NCBI RefSeq assembly: GCF_003390915.1
Contig: NZ_QMEM01000005.1
Location: forward strand, 62,001-126,000
DNA from: Lewinella sp. IMCC34183
Lineage (GTDB): Bacteria; Bacteroidota; Bacteroidia; Chitinophagales; Saprospiraceae
DNA: 64,000 nt
Reading direction: 5' to 3'
The position numbers were made by a program, and so were the translations under genes. The stretch's first letter is position 1. Each line of letters starts with the position of its first letter. Below are positions 1 through 8,546 of the stretch, one piece after another. The notes under the pieces are model-generated. The model worked only from the letters and a program-made list of their open reading frames with translations. It made no database searches and was not told where the DNA came from.

Positions 1-69
1 AAGGACATCCTCAACCACCCCGACTACTACGGCTACCGCGAGCACCTCATCGGCTTCCTGGAACACTAG
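1..69 (+). CDS. C-terminal end of an unidentified protein (partial)
   Basis: The first 22 codons read KDILNHPDYYGYREHLIGFL followed by EH and a TAG stop. The frame is open from base 1, so the gene starts left of the window. Too little remains to name a family. Its stop overlaps the stop of the response regulator on the other strand by 4 bp, so the two genes are convergent and directly abutting, with no room for a separate terminator between them. Confidence 0.6.
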   Translation, partial: KDILNHPDYYGYREHLIGFLEH

Positions 70-716
70 CCGAGCCCGAGCTGGCGGACGCGGCGGGCGA
101 GTTCGCTGCTGTTGCTGACGTTCAGTTTCTTCATCATGTTGAAGCGGTGTGTTTCTACGGTCCGCCGGCTGAGCTCGAGCTGATCGGCGATCTCCTGGTT
201 GGTGGCCCCCTGCAGGATGATCGGGAGGATCTGCTTCTCCCGCCGCGTGAGTACGATCTTTTCGGTGGGTTCGGCCGGTTTCGGCGACAGGTCCGACCGC
301 ACCAGCTGGCGGATCAGGATATTGGACAGATCGCCACTGAAGTAGCGGTCGCCACCAACGATGGTGTGTACCGCGCGCAGAAATTCCTCCCGGCTGGCGT
401 CCTTGAGCAGGTATCCGTACGCGCCGGCGTCGATGGACTGCAGGACGTACTCCTCGCTATCGTGCATCGAGAGCATCAGGCAGGGGACGGTATGGCCCTC
501 CTGTGCCAGCCGCCGCACGGCTTCGATGCCGTTCAGCCGGGGCATCCGGATATCGACGATCGCCAGATCGGGCCGTGCGGTACGGACCAGCTCCAGCAGG
601 GCCTCCCCGTTATCGGCTTCCCCGACCACGTGCAGGTCGGGCTCATCTTCGAGCAGGCGCCGGATGCCGTCCCGGACGAGCGCGTGATCGTCGGCGAGTA
701 TAATATTGATTGGCAT
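66..716 (-). CDS. NarL/FixJ-type response regulator
   Basis: A 216-residue two-component response regulator. The receiver domain (about residues 3-120) has the acidic pair D9/D10, the phospho-acceptor D55 in DLAIVDIRMP, S83 and K105. The C-terminal LuxR-type DNA-binding domain (about 152-214) has the usual LTRREKQIL start and the recognition helix SRRTVETHRFNMMKKL. Length is normal for the family. It lies 37 bp downstream of the sensor kinase on the same strand, and both follow nirB, nirD and DUF4202. By inference it is the output partner of that kinase and controls nitrite/nitrate genes. No DNA target can be proven from sequence alone. Confidence 0.92.
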   Translation of the reverse strand: MPINIILADDHALVRDGIRRLLEDEPDLHVVGEADNGEALLELVRTARPDLAIVDIRMPRLNGIEAVRRLAQEGHTVPCLMLSMHDSEEYVLQSIDAGAYGYLLKDASREEFLRAVHTIVGGDRYFSGDLSNILIRQLVRSDLSPKPAEPTEKIVLTRREKQILPIILQGATNQEIADQLELSRRTVETHRFNMMKKLNVSNSSELARRVRQLGLG

Positions 717-753
717 GATCAGGTAAACGATTGGGCGGGGCCAAAGTACAGGT

Positions 754-2475
754 TTACGGCCGATCGGCGTCCGCCGTTGGCGAAGCCTGGCAGGCGGCCA
801 GGGGTACGTTGATCGTGATGCGGGTTCCGTGCTCGGGAGCGGAACGGACGAACAGGCGGCCCTGGAGTTGGGCGATCCGGTCCTCGATCGAGATGAGCCC
901 CAGACCGGAGCCGTCGGTCCGCGACCGCACCGCCTCGGGATCGAAGCCCCGGCCGTCGTCGTCTACGGTGATGCTGAGCAGGGTTTCCCCCGCGGACAGG
1001 GTCACCAGGATGTAGTTCGCCCCGGCGTACTTGATGGCGTTGTTTACGGCCTCCTGGGTGATGCGGTACAGGTTGAGCTCCGCGGCGGGATCGAGCTGGA
1101 CGTCAAAGGATTCGTTCTCAAACACCACCCGCTCGCCGGTCAGCCGGCTGAGTTCGCGGGCCATGCGGTCGAGGGTGATGGCCAGTCCGTAATCGCTGAG
1201 CTCGGGTGGCCGCAGGTTGAAGGTGGCCATGCGTACGCCGCGGATGATGTCACCGGCAAGCCCCTTGAGGTGGTGCAGGTCGTTGCGGCTACGCTCGGAT
1301 CCGTCGAGTTTGAGGCTCTCCAGGCTGAACTTCAGGGCGGTGAGCGTCTGCCCTACCCCGTCGTGGAGGTCGCGGGCTACCCGCAGCCGCTCTTTCTCCT
1401 GGGCTTCGGTGGTCTGCTGGGCCCGCTGCCGCGCCCGCTCCTTCTCGGCGGCGATCTGCTGTTCGGTGACCGCGCTGAGCTCGTCGCGGGCCTGCCGGTT
1501 CTCGGTGATGTCGGTGGCTAGCACGAAGAGGTCCACGTCGGTCCCCGATCGCCGGGCGGGCAGGATACTCAGCTCCAGGAAGCGTGGTGCCCCCGCCGCA
1601 TCGGCCAGTTCCCATTCTCCGCGCCAGGGACTCGAGGTGACGTTGCGGATGATCTCTTCCATGCGGATCCGGCGGCCTTCCCGGCGGTTGAGGACATCGG
1701 CGAAGGTGCGTTTCTCTGCGACCGCTTCCTCACCCACCAATTCCCGGAACTTCTTACTCAGGTGAATGATGGTGCCGTCGGCACGCAGGGAGGCGAACAG
1801 CGCCGCCTCGTCGATGGCGGCATTGAGCGCGTACAGCTGCCGCAGGGTGGCCTCCTTCTCGGCCGCGGCCCGCTCCGAGGCTTCCCGCGCCTGAATCTGG
1901 GCCCCGCGTTCCGTCTCTATCCGCGCGAACTGCAGGCGTACGAAATTGCCGATGGGCCGAAAGATGAACAGCAGTTCGAGGAGCAGGATCCCGACCGTGA
2001 GCACGGTCAGCCACCGGTTGACGCGGCGCAGCCGGTTCACCTTCCGGGTGGCGTCGTCGGAGAGCGTACCCACGATGGCGTCCATTTGCCGCAGAAACCG
2101 GTTGCTCAGCGCGTCCACCCGCGCCCGATCGCTGCCCCGCCGCGCGGCGGTTCCCAGGTCGGCCACCAGGGTATCCAGATCGGCAAGCTGACCCGCACCC
2201 GGCGCGCCGGCGACGGCCCGCTTGAGCCAGGCGTGCCGGGTCTCCCACTCGGTCAGCTCCCCCTCCACCCCCTCCTGTCCGAGGGCCACCATCTTCGCGA
2301 TGCGCTGGCTCAGCATGCGCTGCCGGCCCGCTACGTTGATGATTTCGGCGTCTTTCTCCTGATCGATCAGGTACCCGTCGACCAGCAGCAATTCCCCGAT
2401 GAGCGCCAGGGCGATCAGCGACAACGCCAGCAGGTAAGCACGGCGCAGGCGGGAGAAGATGCGGTGCTCGTCCAT
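754..2475 (-). CDS. NarX-like sensor histidine kinase (PilJ-type sensor, PAS, HisKA_3)
   Basis: A 573-residue membrane sensor kinase. A first membrane helix spans about residues 13-33. A periplasmic region with NVAGRQRMLSQRIAKM (about 47-62) resembles the type IV pili/NarX-like sensor motif (P-box-like). A second helix spans about 155-172. A short coiled segment leads to a PAS-like domain (about 218-325), then HisKA_3 with the phospho-accepting H371 in DLHDGVGQTL, and an HATPase domain with N-box EAVNNAIKYA and G-boxes DDGRGFD and GSGLGL. In NarX the P-box binds nitrate or nitrite; that role here is an inference from the motif and from the nirBD neighbourhood. It starts 3 bp after the DUF4202 stop, so the genes are probably co-transcribed. 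Confidence 0.88.
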   Translation of the reverse strand: MDEHRIFSRLRRAYLLALSLIALALIGELLLVDGYLIDQEKDAEIINVAGRQRMLSQRIAKMVALGQEGVEGELTEWETRHAWLKRAVAGAPGAGQLADLDTLVADLGTAARRGSDRARVDALSNRFLRQMDAIVGTLSDDATRKVNRLRRVNRWLTVLTVGILLLELLFIFRPIGNFVRLQFARIETERGAQIQAREASERAAAEKEATLRQLYALNAAIDEAALFASLRADGTIIHLSKKFRELVGEEAVAEKRTFADVLNRREGRRIRMEEIIRNVTSSPWRGEWELADAAGAPRFLELSILPARRSGTDVDLFVLATDITENRQARDELSAVTEQQIAAEKERARQRAQQTTEAQEKERLRVARDLHDGVGQTLTALKFSLESLKLDGSERSRNDLHHLKGLAGDIIRGVRMATFNLRPPELSDYGLAITLDRMARELSRLTGERVVFENESFDVQLDPAAELNLYRITQEAVNNAIKYAGANYILVTLSAGETLLSITVDDDGRGFDPEAVRSRTDGSGLGLISIEDRIAQLQGRLFVRSAPEHGTRITINVPLAACQASPTADADRP

Positions 2476-2478
2476 GCC

Positions 2479-3081
2479 CTATTCCCCTTCCGTCGCCTCC
2501 AGCAAAAGGTCGCGGACGCCCGCCGGCAGCTCCGCCGCCAGGGCGGCCTGCCGGCCCGGCTCCGACATCTTGCGCAGGGTTTTGCGCAGGATATCGACCA
2601 CCTTTTCGGTCGGGTGGCCCGCCGCGAACGCCGCGGCGTAGTGCTTCAGGAACACCAGGCAGATGACGTCCTCCAGGGTCTGGGTACCGTCGTCACGCTT
2701 CAGGCGTTTCTTCTGCAGGAGGAAAGCCACCCGTTCCTGCACCCCTTCTCCGTAGCCCACCTCGGCCAGGATCTCCCGGGCGCGGGCGGCGTGGAAGAGC
2801 TTGAGGTCGGAGCGCCAGCGCAGGTAGCCCTCGCGGTCCATCGGATAATCCTCCCGGGGGCTCCGCCACCGTTCCAGGTGCTGGGCGCGAGCCGCGAGCC
2901 GCAGGGGCTCGGGGGCGTCCGGGGCGTAGCGGTCCAGTTCCTCGGTCATCCGGCGGGCGTACAGCAGCTCGTAGGGCATTTCCTGCGCCCCGCTGCCGGC
3001 GTGGCGCGGATCGGCCGCGTTGGCGGCGTCAAAGGCCGCGAAGGCCTTGGCAAGGAGGGGGGATATGTCCGGACCGGTCAT
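2479..3081 (-). CDS. DUF4202 family protein in the nir operon
   Basis: A 200-residue soluble protein with the DUF4202 hallmarks as I remember them: an N-terminal AFAAFDAANAADPR segment, a central RMTEELDRY and WRSPREDYPMDREGYLRWR region, and EDVICLVFLKHY. I chose the ATG at 3081 (MTGPDISPLLAKAF) because a start further upstream would overlap nirD and add residues that do not fit the family. The biochemical role of DUF4202 is unknown to me; association with nitrogen assimilation genes is what the context shows here. It lies between nirD and the sensor kinase with gaps of 16 bp and 3 bp, so it is almost certainly in the same operon. Confidence 0.82.
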   Translation of the reverse strand: MTGPDISPLLAKAFAAFDAANAADPRHAGSGAQEMPYELLYARRMTEELDRYAPDAPEPLRLAARAQHLERWRSPREDYPMDREGYLRWRSDLKLFHAARAREILAEVGYGEGVQERVAFLLQKKRLKRDDGTQTLEDVICLVFLKHYAAAFAAGHPTEKVVDILRKTLRKMSEPGRQAALAAELPAGVRDLLLEATEGE

Positions 3082-3097
3082 GGAGGAAAGGTACGCG

Positions 3098-3463
3098 CTA
3101 GTCGTCGATTCCCACAAACACTTCTCCGTCGCGGATCGTCACGGGGTACACGGCCAGGGGCGGGCAGTCGCCGTTCAGGTTCGCGCCCGTTTCGAGGCTG
3201 AAGGTCCGTTTGTGGAGGGGGCAGGCCACCTTGGGTACGCCGTCCTGCTCCCCCGTCAGGCCGCGGCCCAGCACGTTCTCCAGCTTGTGGGGGCAGAGGT
3301 TCTGGCAGGCGTACCAGCGGTCGGTCCGGTGAAAGTAGAATACGGCGATCTGCCGGTCCCCGACCTTGATGGTAGCGCCGGCGCCGACCGGGAACTGCGT
3401 GGTGCGGCCGGCACGGACCCAGGTGGTCACCTGCTCGGGGAGGATGGTGTGGTAAGCAGTCAT
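3098..3463 (-). CDS. nirD: Nitrite reductase (NADH) small subunit, Rieske-like
   Basis: A 121-residue partner of NirB in assimilatory reduction of nitrite to ammonium in the cytoplasm. It is a Rieske-like domain with both metal-ligand pairs present: C57-P-H59 and C81-P-L-H84. Some NirD proteins have lost these residues, so their presence suggests this one may carry a [2Fe-2S] cluster. The ATG at 3463 (MTAYHTILPEQ) gives the normal length; the same frame stays open upstream, antisense to nothing useful and inside nirB, and was trimmed. It starts 44 bp after nirB. Confidence 0.92.
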   Translation of the reverse strand: MTAYHTILPEQVTTWVRAGRTTQFPVGAGATIKVGDRQIAVFYFHRTDRWYACQNLCPHKLENVLGRGLTGEQDGVPKVACPLHKRTFSLETGANLNGDCPPLAVYPVTIRDGEVFVGIDD

Positions 3464-3507
3464 GGTTGCGGGGGTTGAGCCGCCCACCCGGGGGCGGGCG
3501 GGAAGGA

Positions 3508-6018
3508 TTACCAGGGTTTGGGCATCTGCTGCTCGCGCAGGGGCACGAATTCCAGTTCTTCGGTTTCTTCGGTATTTACAAAGGGCCGGAAGCGGGCGCG
3601 CAGCTCGGGGGTCTCCACCGCCTCCCGCCACTCGCAACGGTAGCCTTCGACGAGCCCCTGCATCTCCCGCTCCAGCTCGTCGGCCAGGCCAAGCGCGTCG
3701 TCGACGACCACGCTGCGCAGGTAGGCGATGCCCCCCTCCAAGCCCTCGAGCCACTTGGCCGTCCGCACCAGGGGGCCGGCGGTGCGGAGGTAGAACATGA
3801 GGAAGCGGTCGAGGTACCGTACCGCCGTCTGCCGGTCTACGGGCCCCGCCAGCAGCTCGGCGTGGCGGGGGCGGGCCCCGCCGTTGCCGCAGACGTAGAG
3901 GTTGTAGCCCTCCTCCACGGCGATGAGGCCGAAATCCTTGCCGCGGGCCTCCGCGCACTCGCGGATGCAACCGCTCACGCCGCCCTTGAGCTTGTGGGGG
4001 GACCGCAGCCCCTTGTAGCGCTCCTCGATCTCGATGGCGAAGGAGACCGAATCGTCCATGCCGTAGCGGCACCAGGTACTGCCGACGCAGCTCTTCACGG
4101 TCCGCAGCGATTTACCGTAAGCGTGCCCGCTCTCGAAGCCGGCGGCAATGAGCTCCTCCCAGATCGGGGGCAACTGATCGAGGCGGGCGCCGAACAGGTC
4201 GATGCGCTGGCCGCCGGTGATCTTGGTGTAGAGGCGGTATTTCTTGGCCACGGCCCCGATGGCGATGAGCTTTTCGGGGGTGATCTCGCCGCCGGGGACC
4301 CGCGGCACCACCGAGTACGTCCCGTTGCGCTGGATGTTGGCGAGGAAGCGATCGTTGGTATCCTGGATCACGGCCTGGGGGTTGGCCGTTTCCGCGGTGA
4401 CGGTCGCAAAGATGCCGGCCAGGACGGGCTTGCATACCTCGCAGCCGCCCCCCCGGCCCAGTTCGTCCAGGGCCGCGTCGTAGGACCCGATCCCCTTGAG
4501 GACCACCAGATCACGGAGTTCTTGCCGGGTATAGTCGAAGTGCTCGCAGATGGTGTTGCGCACCACCTTCCCCCGGGCCTTCATGTAGTTGTCTACGAGG
4601 TCGGACAGGATTGGCTTGCAGCCCCCGCAGCCCGTTCCGGCACCGGTGCAGGCCACCAGCCCCTTGACCGAATCCGCTTCCCCCGCGTCGAGGGCCCCGC
4701 ACAGCCGCCCCTTGGTAATATTTTCGCAGGAGCAGATCACCGCGGCGTCGGGCAGGTCCAGGACCCCCGCACCTGCGTCCCCGCCCCCTCCCCGGGCACC
4801 GAGGATCAGGTCTTCCGGCTGGGGCGGCAGCGCCATGCCGTTACGGTAGATCTGGTGGAGCATGTTATAATCGGCCGCGTCGCCGACGAGAATGCCGCCC
4901 AGCAACCGCTTACCGTCGGGGGAAATGTTGATGCGCTTGTACACCCCGGCGGCCTCGTCGTGGAAGGTGATGGAGCGGGCCGTACCGGTCTCCGGAAAGC
5001 AGTCGCCGAAGCTGGCCACGTCCGTACCGATCAGCTTCAGCTTGGTAGACAGGTCGATCGCATCGGGCATGCAGCCGCAGTCGGCGTCGGCCATGATCGT
5101 ACCCAGGGCGACGCGGGCCATCTCGTAGCCGGGGGCGACCAGGCCGTAGATCATTTCCCGGTACAGCGCGGCCTCCCCGATGACGAATACGTCTGCTGCG
5201 CTGGTGCGCATATGGGCGTCGGCCAGGATGCCGCCACGGGGGCCTACTTCGATCCCCGCGGCCCGGGCGAGCTCGTCGCGCGGCCGGATGCCCGCCGAAA
5301 TGATCAGCATATCTGCGTCGAGGCGGCTACCGTCGGCGAATTCCAGGTGCGATATGCAGCCGTTGCCGCCGATGGCGGTGGTCGAGCGCGACAGGTGTAC
5401 GCTCAGCCCCAGCTTCTCCAGGCTGCCGCGCAGGGTGGCGCCCCCCTCGTCGTCGAGCTGCCGCGGCATGAGGCGGGGGGCAAACTCGATCACGTCGGTG
5501 GCCAGGCCCATATCGAGGGTTGCCTTGGCCGCTTCCAGGCCCAGGAGCCCGCCGCCCATGACCGCGCAGCGCGCGCCCGTGCGGTGCCGGATCCGCTCGG
5601 CGTAGTCAAGGATGGCATCGAGGTCCTCGATGGTACGGTATACGAATACCCCCTCCCGGTCGCAACCGGGAACCGGGGGCACGAAGGGGGCCGAGCCGGT
5701 GGCGAGCACCAGGTAGTCATAGGGGTAGGATTCGCCCCGGGCGGTCTGCAAGCGGCGCTGCCCGGTATCGATGGCGGTGACCCGCTCGCCGGTCCGCAGC
5801 TCCATGCCGTGCTCGGCGTACCAGGCGCGGGGGGCGAGCGTCAGCTTGTCGGCGTCGCGGTCCGTGAAGTAGGCGCTCAGGTGGACGCGGTCGTAGGCCG
5901 GACGGCCCTCCTCGCCGAAGACACTGAGCCGAAATTCCCCGCGGCGGGGGTGACGGGAAAAGAGGTCGCAGAATTTATGCCCGACCATTCCGTTTCCGAT
6001 GACGACGATGTGCTGCAT
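3508..6018 (-). CDS. nirB: Nitrite reductase (NADH) large subunit
   Basis: An 836-residue cytoplasmic NAD(P)H-dependent assimilatory nitrite reductase. Domains in order: FAD/NAD-binding oxidoreductase (about 3-310, with VIGNGMVG and the NAD motif GGGLLGLEAAK), first BFD-type [2Fe-2S] domain with C429, C431, C464 and C467, a second BFD-like segment ending GGGCEVCKP, the nitrite/sulfite reductase half-domain, and the siroheme/[4Fe-4S] site with C644-x5-C650 and C684-x3-C688. The full set of ligands predicts an active enzyme. It is the first gene of the nirB-nirD-DUF4202-kinase-regulator run and has a strongly palindromic promoter immediately upstream. Confidence 0.96.
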   Translation of the reverse strand: MQHIVVIGNGMVGHKFCDLFSRHPRRGEFRLSVFGEEGRPAYDRVHLSAYFTDRDADKLTLAPRAWYAEHGMELRTGERVTAIDTGQRRLQTARGESYPYDYLVLATGSAPFVPPVPGCDREGVFVYRTIEDLDAILDYAERIRHRTGARCAVMGGGLLGLEAAKATLDMGLATDVIEFAPRLMPRQLDDEGGATLRGSLEKLGLSVHLSRSTTAIGGNGCISHLEFADGSRLDADMLIISAGIRPRDELARAAGIEVGPRGGILADAHMRTSAADVFVIGEAALYREMIYGLVAPGYEMARVALGTIMADADCGCMPDAIDLSTKLKLIGTDVASFGDCFPETGTARSITFHDEAAGVYKRINISPDGKRLLGGILVGDAADYNMLHQIYRNGMALPPQPEDLILGARGGGGDAGAGVLDLPDAAVICSCENITKGRLCGALDAGEADSVKGLVACTGAGTGCGGCKPILSDLVDNYMKARGKVVRNTICEHFDYTRQELRDLVVLKGIGSYDAALDELGRGGGCEVCKPVLAGIFATVTAETANPQAVIQDTNDRFLANIQRNGTYSVVPRVPGGEITPEKLIAIGAVAKKYRLYTKITGGQRIDLFGARLDQLPPIWEELIAAGFESGHAYGKSLRTVKSCVGSTWCRYGMDDSVSFAIEIEERYKGLRSPHKLKGGVSGCIRECAEARGKDFGLIAVEEGYNLYVCGNGGARPRHAELLAGPVDRQTAVRYLDRFLMFYLRTAGPLVRTAKWLEGLEGGIAYLRSVVVDDALGLADELEREMQGLVEGYRCEWREAVETPELRARFRPFVNTEETEELEFVPLREQQMPKPW

Positions 6019-6037
6019 GGGGAGACCTACTGGTTTG

Positions 6038-6081
6038 TTACGTAATATTTACGTAGACAAATCTACGTATAAATTACGTAA
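6038..6081 (-). promoter_or_regulatory. nirB promoter inside a 44-bp inverted repeat
   Basis: Two 20-nt arms (6038-6057 and 6062-6081) separated by CAAA are nearly perfect inverted repeats; each outer end is TTACGTAA and each inner end is TACGTA. On the minus strand the centre reads TAGATTTG (6058-6065), an exact match to the Bacteroidota -7 consensus TAnnTTTG, with CTTG 21 nt upstream as a possible -33 element. The start of nirB is 20 nt beyond the repeat. A dimeric regulator bound here would cover the core promoter, which fits repression or tightly gated expression. The regulator is not identified. Confidence 0.65.
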
Positions 6082-6121
6082 TGCACCAAGCCCCGGCCCC
6101 AATTATCCGTATATTCTTGCT

Positions 6122-7231
6122 TTATCGCTTCAACTCACTACGTACCCGGTCCCGCTCCTCGGGCGTATTCGCGTTGGTGATCGGCCGTTCGTCGTCGAGT
6201 TGTACGATCTCGGTGTCGCTGTTGATAAGCACTTTCCGGGGACAGGCGTATCCGAGGGAAAGGAAGTCCAGCAGGCGTCGGTAGGCGCGCGGCTCGTAGA
6301 TCGCCACGAGGGGCTCCGGCCACTCCTTGCCGGGGCCGCGGACGGCCGTGGCGGTACGGTCCGGGCGTCGGGCATCGATGAGTTTCCGCAGCGTATCCCC
6401 TGTCAGGAGCGGCAGATCACAGGCCAACACCAGCCAGGCGGTATCGGGCCGCGCAAGAAAGGCGGAGCAGATCGCCCCGGCCGGACCCAGGCCGAGGAAG
6501 CGGTCGGGGATGAGCGGATAGCTCAGCTCCCCCCGGTTCTTTTCCTGGCGGACGGACACGCTGACCGGCAGGTGCAGTCGGGTACACAACTCAGCAAGTC
6601 GCTCCACTTCCGTTTTCCCGTCGCGGTACACCAGCCGCCCCTTGTCCTCCCCCATCCGCTGGCTCTCGCCGCCCGCCAGGATCAGCGCGTTCAGGCGGGG
6701 CACGTTGGCACGGAGTTCCTGCTCGATCCCGTCGCGCAGCAGGTGCAGCATGCTCAGGGTGGTCATCAGGGGGGGTACGGACTGCCTGCGGATGACCGTC
6801 CTCAGCCAGTCGGGCAGGGCGGGCTCCCCGCTGACGTGAACCACGGCGAAGATGTCCGTCAGCTCATCGGCGCGTCGCTGCAGCGTGCCGGCCTTCGCGT
6901 CGTCGACGAAAACGATCTGCCGCCGCGCGGGATAGTGGTTGCCGTTCACGAGGACCAGGTCGTAGGCGCTGCCCTGGAGCCGGTCATCGGCCGGGCTCCA
7001 GTTTTCGTGGTCGGTCCAGGCGAGTTTGCGATCACGGCGCAGCGTTACCGGCACCTCCGGTTCGGCGTGCTCGCCGGTGATGCCCAGGCTACGGTAGCTG
7101 GACGAAAAGTCGCGAAGCCATTCGTTCATCAGTTGCTCGATGCGGGCACAGGTGGTTCCTACGAGGGCAAATTCGGTACGGCCGTACTGACCGAGGTCAG
7201 GCCGCTTGAGGGGGGGATGTTTTTCGTGCAT
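6122..7231 (-). CDS. MobB-like / MobA fusion (molybdenum cofactor guanylyltransferase)
   Basis: A 369-residue two-domain protein. The C-terminal half (about 178-369) is a MobA-type nucleotidyltransferase: LILAGGESQRMGEDKG at about 184-199, GPAGAICSAF, the metal-binding LACDLPLL, and NANTPEE near the end. It would attach GMP from GTP to molybdenum cofactor. The N-terminal part (about 15-150) has the layout of MobB, including VLVNGNHYPARRQIVFVDD and VVHVSGEPALPDWL, but the position of the P-loop reads LVGTTCARIEQL with no GKT/S. This half may therefore not bind GTP in the usual way. It lies 9 bp after moeA on the same strand. Confidence 0.8.
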   Translation of the reverse strand: MHEKHPPLKRPDLGQYGRTEFALVGTTCARIEQLMNEWLRDFSSSYRSLGITGEHAEPEVPVTLRRDRKLAWTDHENWSPADDRLQGSAYDLVLVNGNHYPARRQIVFVDDAKAGTLQRRADELTDIFAVVHVSGEPALPDWLRTVIRRQSVPPLMTTLSMLHLLRDGIEQELRANVPRLNALILAGGESQRMGEDKGRLVYRDGKTEVERLAELCTRLHLPVSVSVRQEKNRGELSYPLIPDRFLGLGPAGAICSAFLARPDTAWLVLACDLPLLTGDTLRKLIDARRPDRTATAVRGPGKEWPEPLVAIYEPRAYRRLLDFLSLGYACPRKVLINSDTEIVQLDDERPITNANTPEERDRVRSELKR

Positions 7232-7240
7232 GGCGGGGGG

Positions 7241-8434
7241 TTAGAGCAGGCGTAGGGGAAGATACGGAAATCGTTCACCGGCGGGAAAGGATACCCGGCC
7301 GGCGGGCAACTCCAGGAATCCGTCGGTTCGGAGCAGGCTTACCAGATCGCCGCTGCCGTTGTTGGGTACGGGCCGGGCCTCCGGCAGCTCCCCGTCGATG
7401 CCGGCGACGCTGACTGCCTGAAAGAGGGTCAGGGCGGGCGCAAACGTGACGGGCTCGGCCAGCGGCAAGCGCACGGCAGGCCACTCGATCCCGAGTTGAC
7501 CGCGCAGCCAGGGGCCGACGTAGGCGATCGCCCCGACCAGGCTGGATACGGGATTTCCCGGCAGGGCAAACACCATGGTACGCTGGGTCCGTCCCACCCA
7601 CAGCGGCTTGCCGGGACGTTGCGCCACGCGGTGGAACAGGCACTCCACGCCGGCCCCCGCCAGCCAGTCGGGTACGTGATCCAACTTGCCCTTTGACACC
7701 CCGCCACTGAGCAGCAGTACGTCGTGCTCCTCGATCAGTGCTTCCAGGGCGGAGCGGCCCGTTTCGGGGTGGTCCGGCAGGTGGGCCAGGGTGGGTGCAA
7801 TGCCCGCCGCCCGGAACAGGCCGGCCAGCTGGTGTACGTTGGAGCTGCGGATCTGGTGGTCCAGCGGCTGGCTGCCTACCGCTACCACCTCGTCGCCGGT
7901 CGAGGCAATGGCCACGCGCGGCAGGCTGGCGACGGCCGGCGCGGCAATGCCGTAGGTGGCCAGTACCGCGAGCTCGGCGGGGCCGATACGGCGCCCGGGC
8001 TCCATCACTTTCGCGTTGGCGCGGCCGTCGCTGCCGCGCCGGTGGATGCTGCGCCCGTCGGTGACGCCCTCCGGCAGGCGGAAGGCGTCGCCGTCCCGCG
8101 ACAGGTCCTCGTAGCGCACTACCGTGGTCGTGCCGGGGGGGAGGGGCGCTCCGGTCATCACCTCCACGCAGTGGCGCGCGTCGCACACGGGACGGGCGGC
8201 GGTGCCCGCAGGTGCCAGGTGACTCAGGGGAAAGCGGCGCTCGCCGGCAGCGTAGACGGCGTGGTCGATGGCCACCCCGTCCATGGCCACCCGGTCGAAG
8301 GGCGGTTGGTCGCGGTCGGCCCGCACCTCCTGCTGCAGTACCCGGCCGGTGGCCCGGGCGAGGGGGACGTGCTCGGTACCCCACTCAAAGATTTGTTGCC
8401 TGACGAGCTGCAGGGCCTTGGTAGCTTCGATCAT
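7241..8434 (-). CDS. moeA: Molybdopterin molybdotransferase
   Basis: A 397-residue MoeA that inserts molybdate into adenylated molybdopterin. Recognisable segments are the N-terminal IEATKALQLV, PLARATGRVL, PPFDRVAMDGVA, the RIGPAELAVLATYGIA region, the MoCF-binding core with STGDEVV and LLSGGVSKGKLDHVP, and FALPGNPVSSLVG. I chose the ATG at 8434 (MIEATKAL); an upstream extension to 8599 adds an arginine- and tryptophan-rich stretch foreign to the family. It is followed by the MobB-like/MobA fusion and then the nir genes, so the block supplies both cofactor and enzyme for nitrogen oxyanion use. A molybdenum nitrate reductase is expected elsewhere. Confidence 0.93.
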   Translation of the reverse strand: MIEATKALQLVRQQIFEWGTEHVPLARATGRVLQQEVRADRDQPPFDRVAMDGVAIDHAVYAAGERRFPLSHLAPAGTAARPVCDARHCVEVMTGAPLPPGTTTVVRYEDLSRDGDAFRLPEGVTDGRSIHRRGSDGRANAKVMEPGRRIGPAELAVLATYGIAAPAVASLPRVAIASTGDEVVAVGSQPLDHQIRSSNVHQLAGLFRAAGIAPTLAHLPDHPETGRSALEALIEEHDVLLLSGGVSKGKLDHVPDWLAGAGVECLFHRVAQRPGKPLWVGRTQRTMVFALPGNPVSSLVGAIAYVGPWLRGQLGIEWPAVRLPLAEPVTFAPALTLFQAVSVAGIDGELPEARPVPNNGSGDLVSLLRTDGFLELPAGRVSFPAGERFPYLPLRLL

Positions 8435-8546
8435 AGATGCAGTATACACCCCGAACAGGAAATCCGTTGCGGACAGCCGCCAACCCCGGCGACCAACTTT
8501 GATCCATCCTGCCTGTTTCCATTTATCCATCATCCCCACACTACCT

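Noticed and set aside
1762..3201. Long plus-strand frame across the sensor kinase and DUF4202
   Set aside because: Antisense to two well-supported genes, with biased composition and no motif.
3466..6045. Very long plus-strand open frame (859 codons)
   Set aside because: It is antisense to nirB, whose motifs are complete. High GC content leaves long open frames on the other strand; the predicted protein has no recognisable domain and is rich in G, P, A and H.
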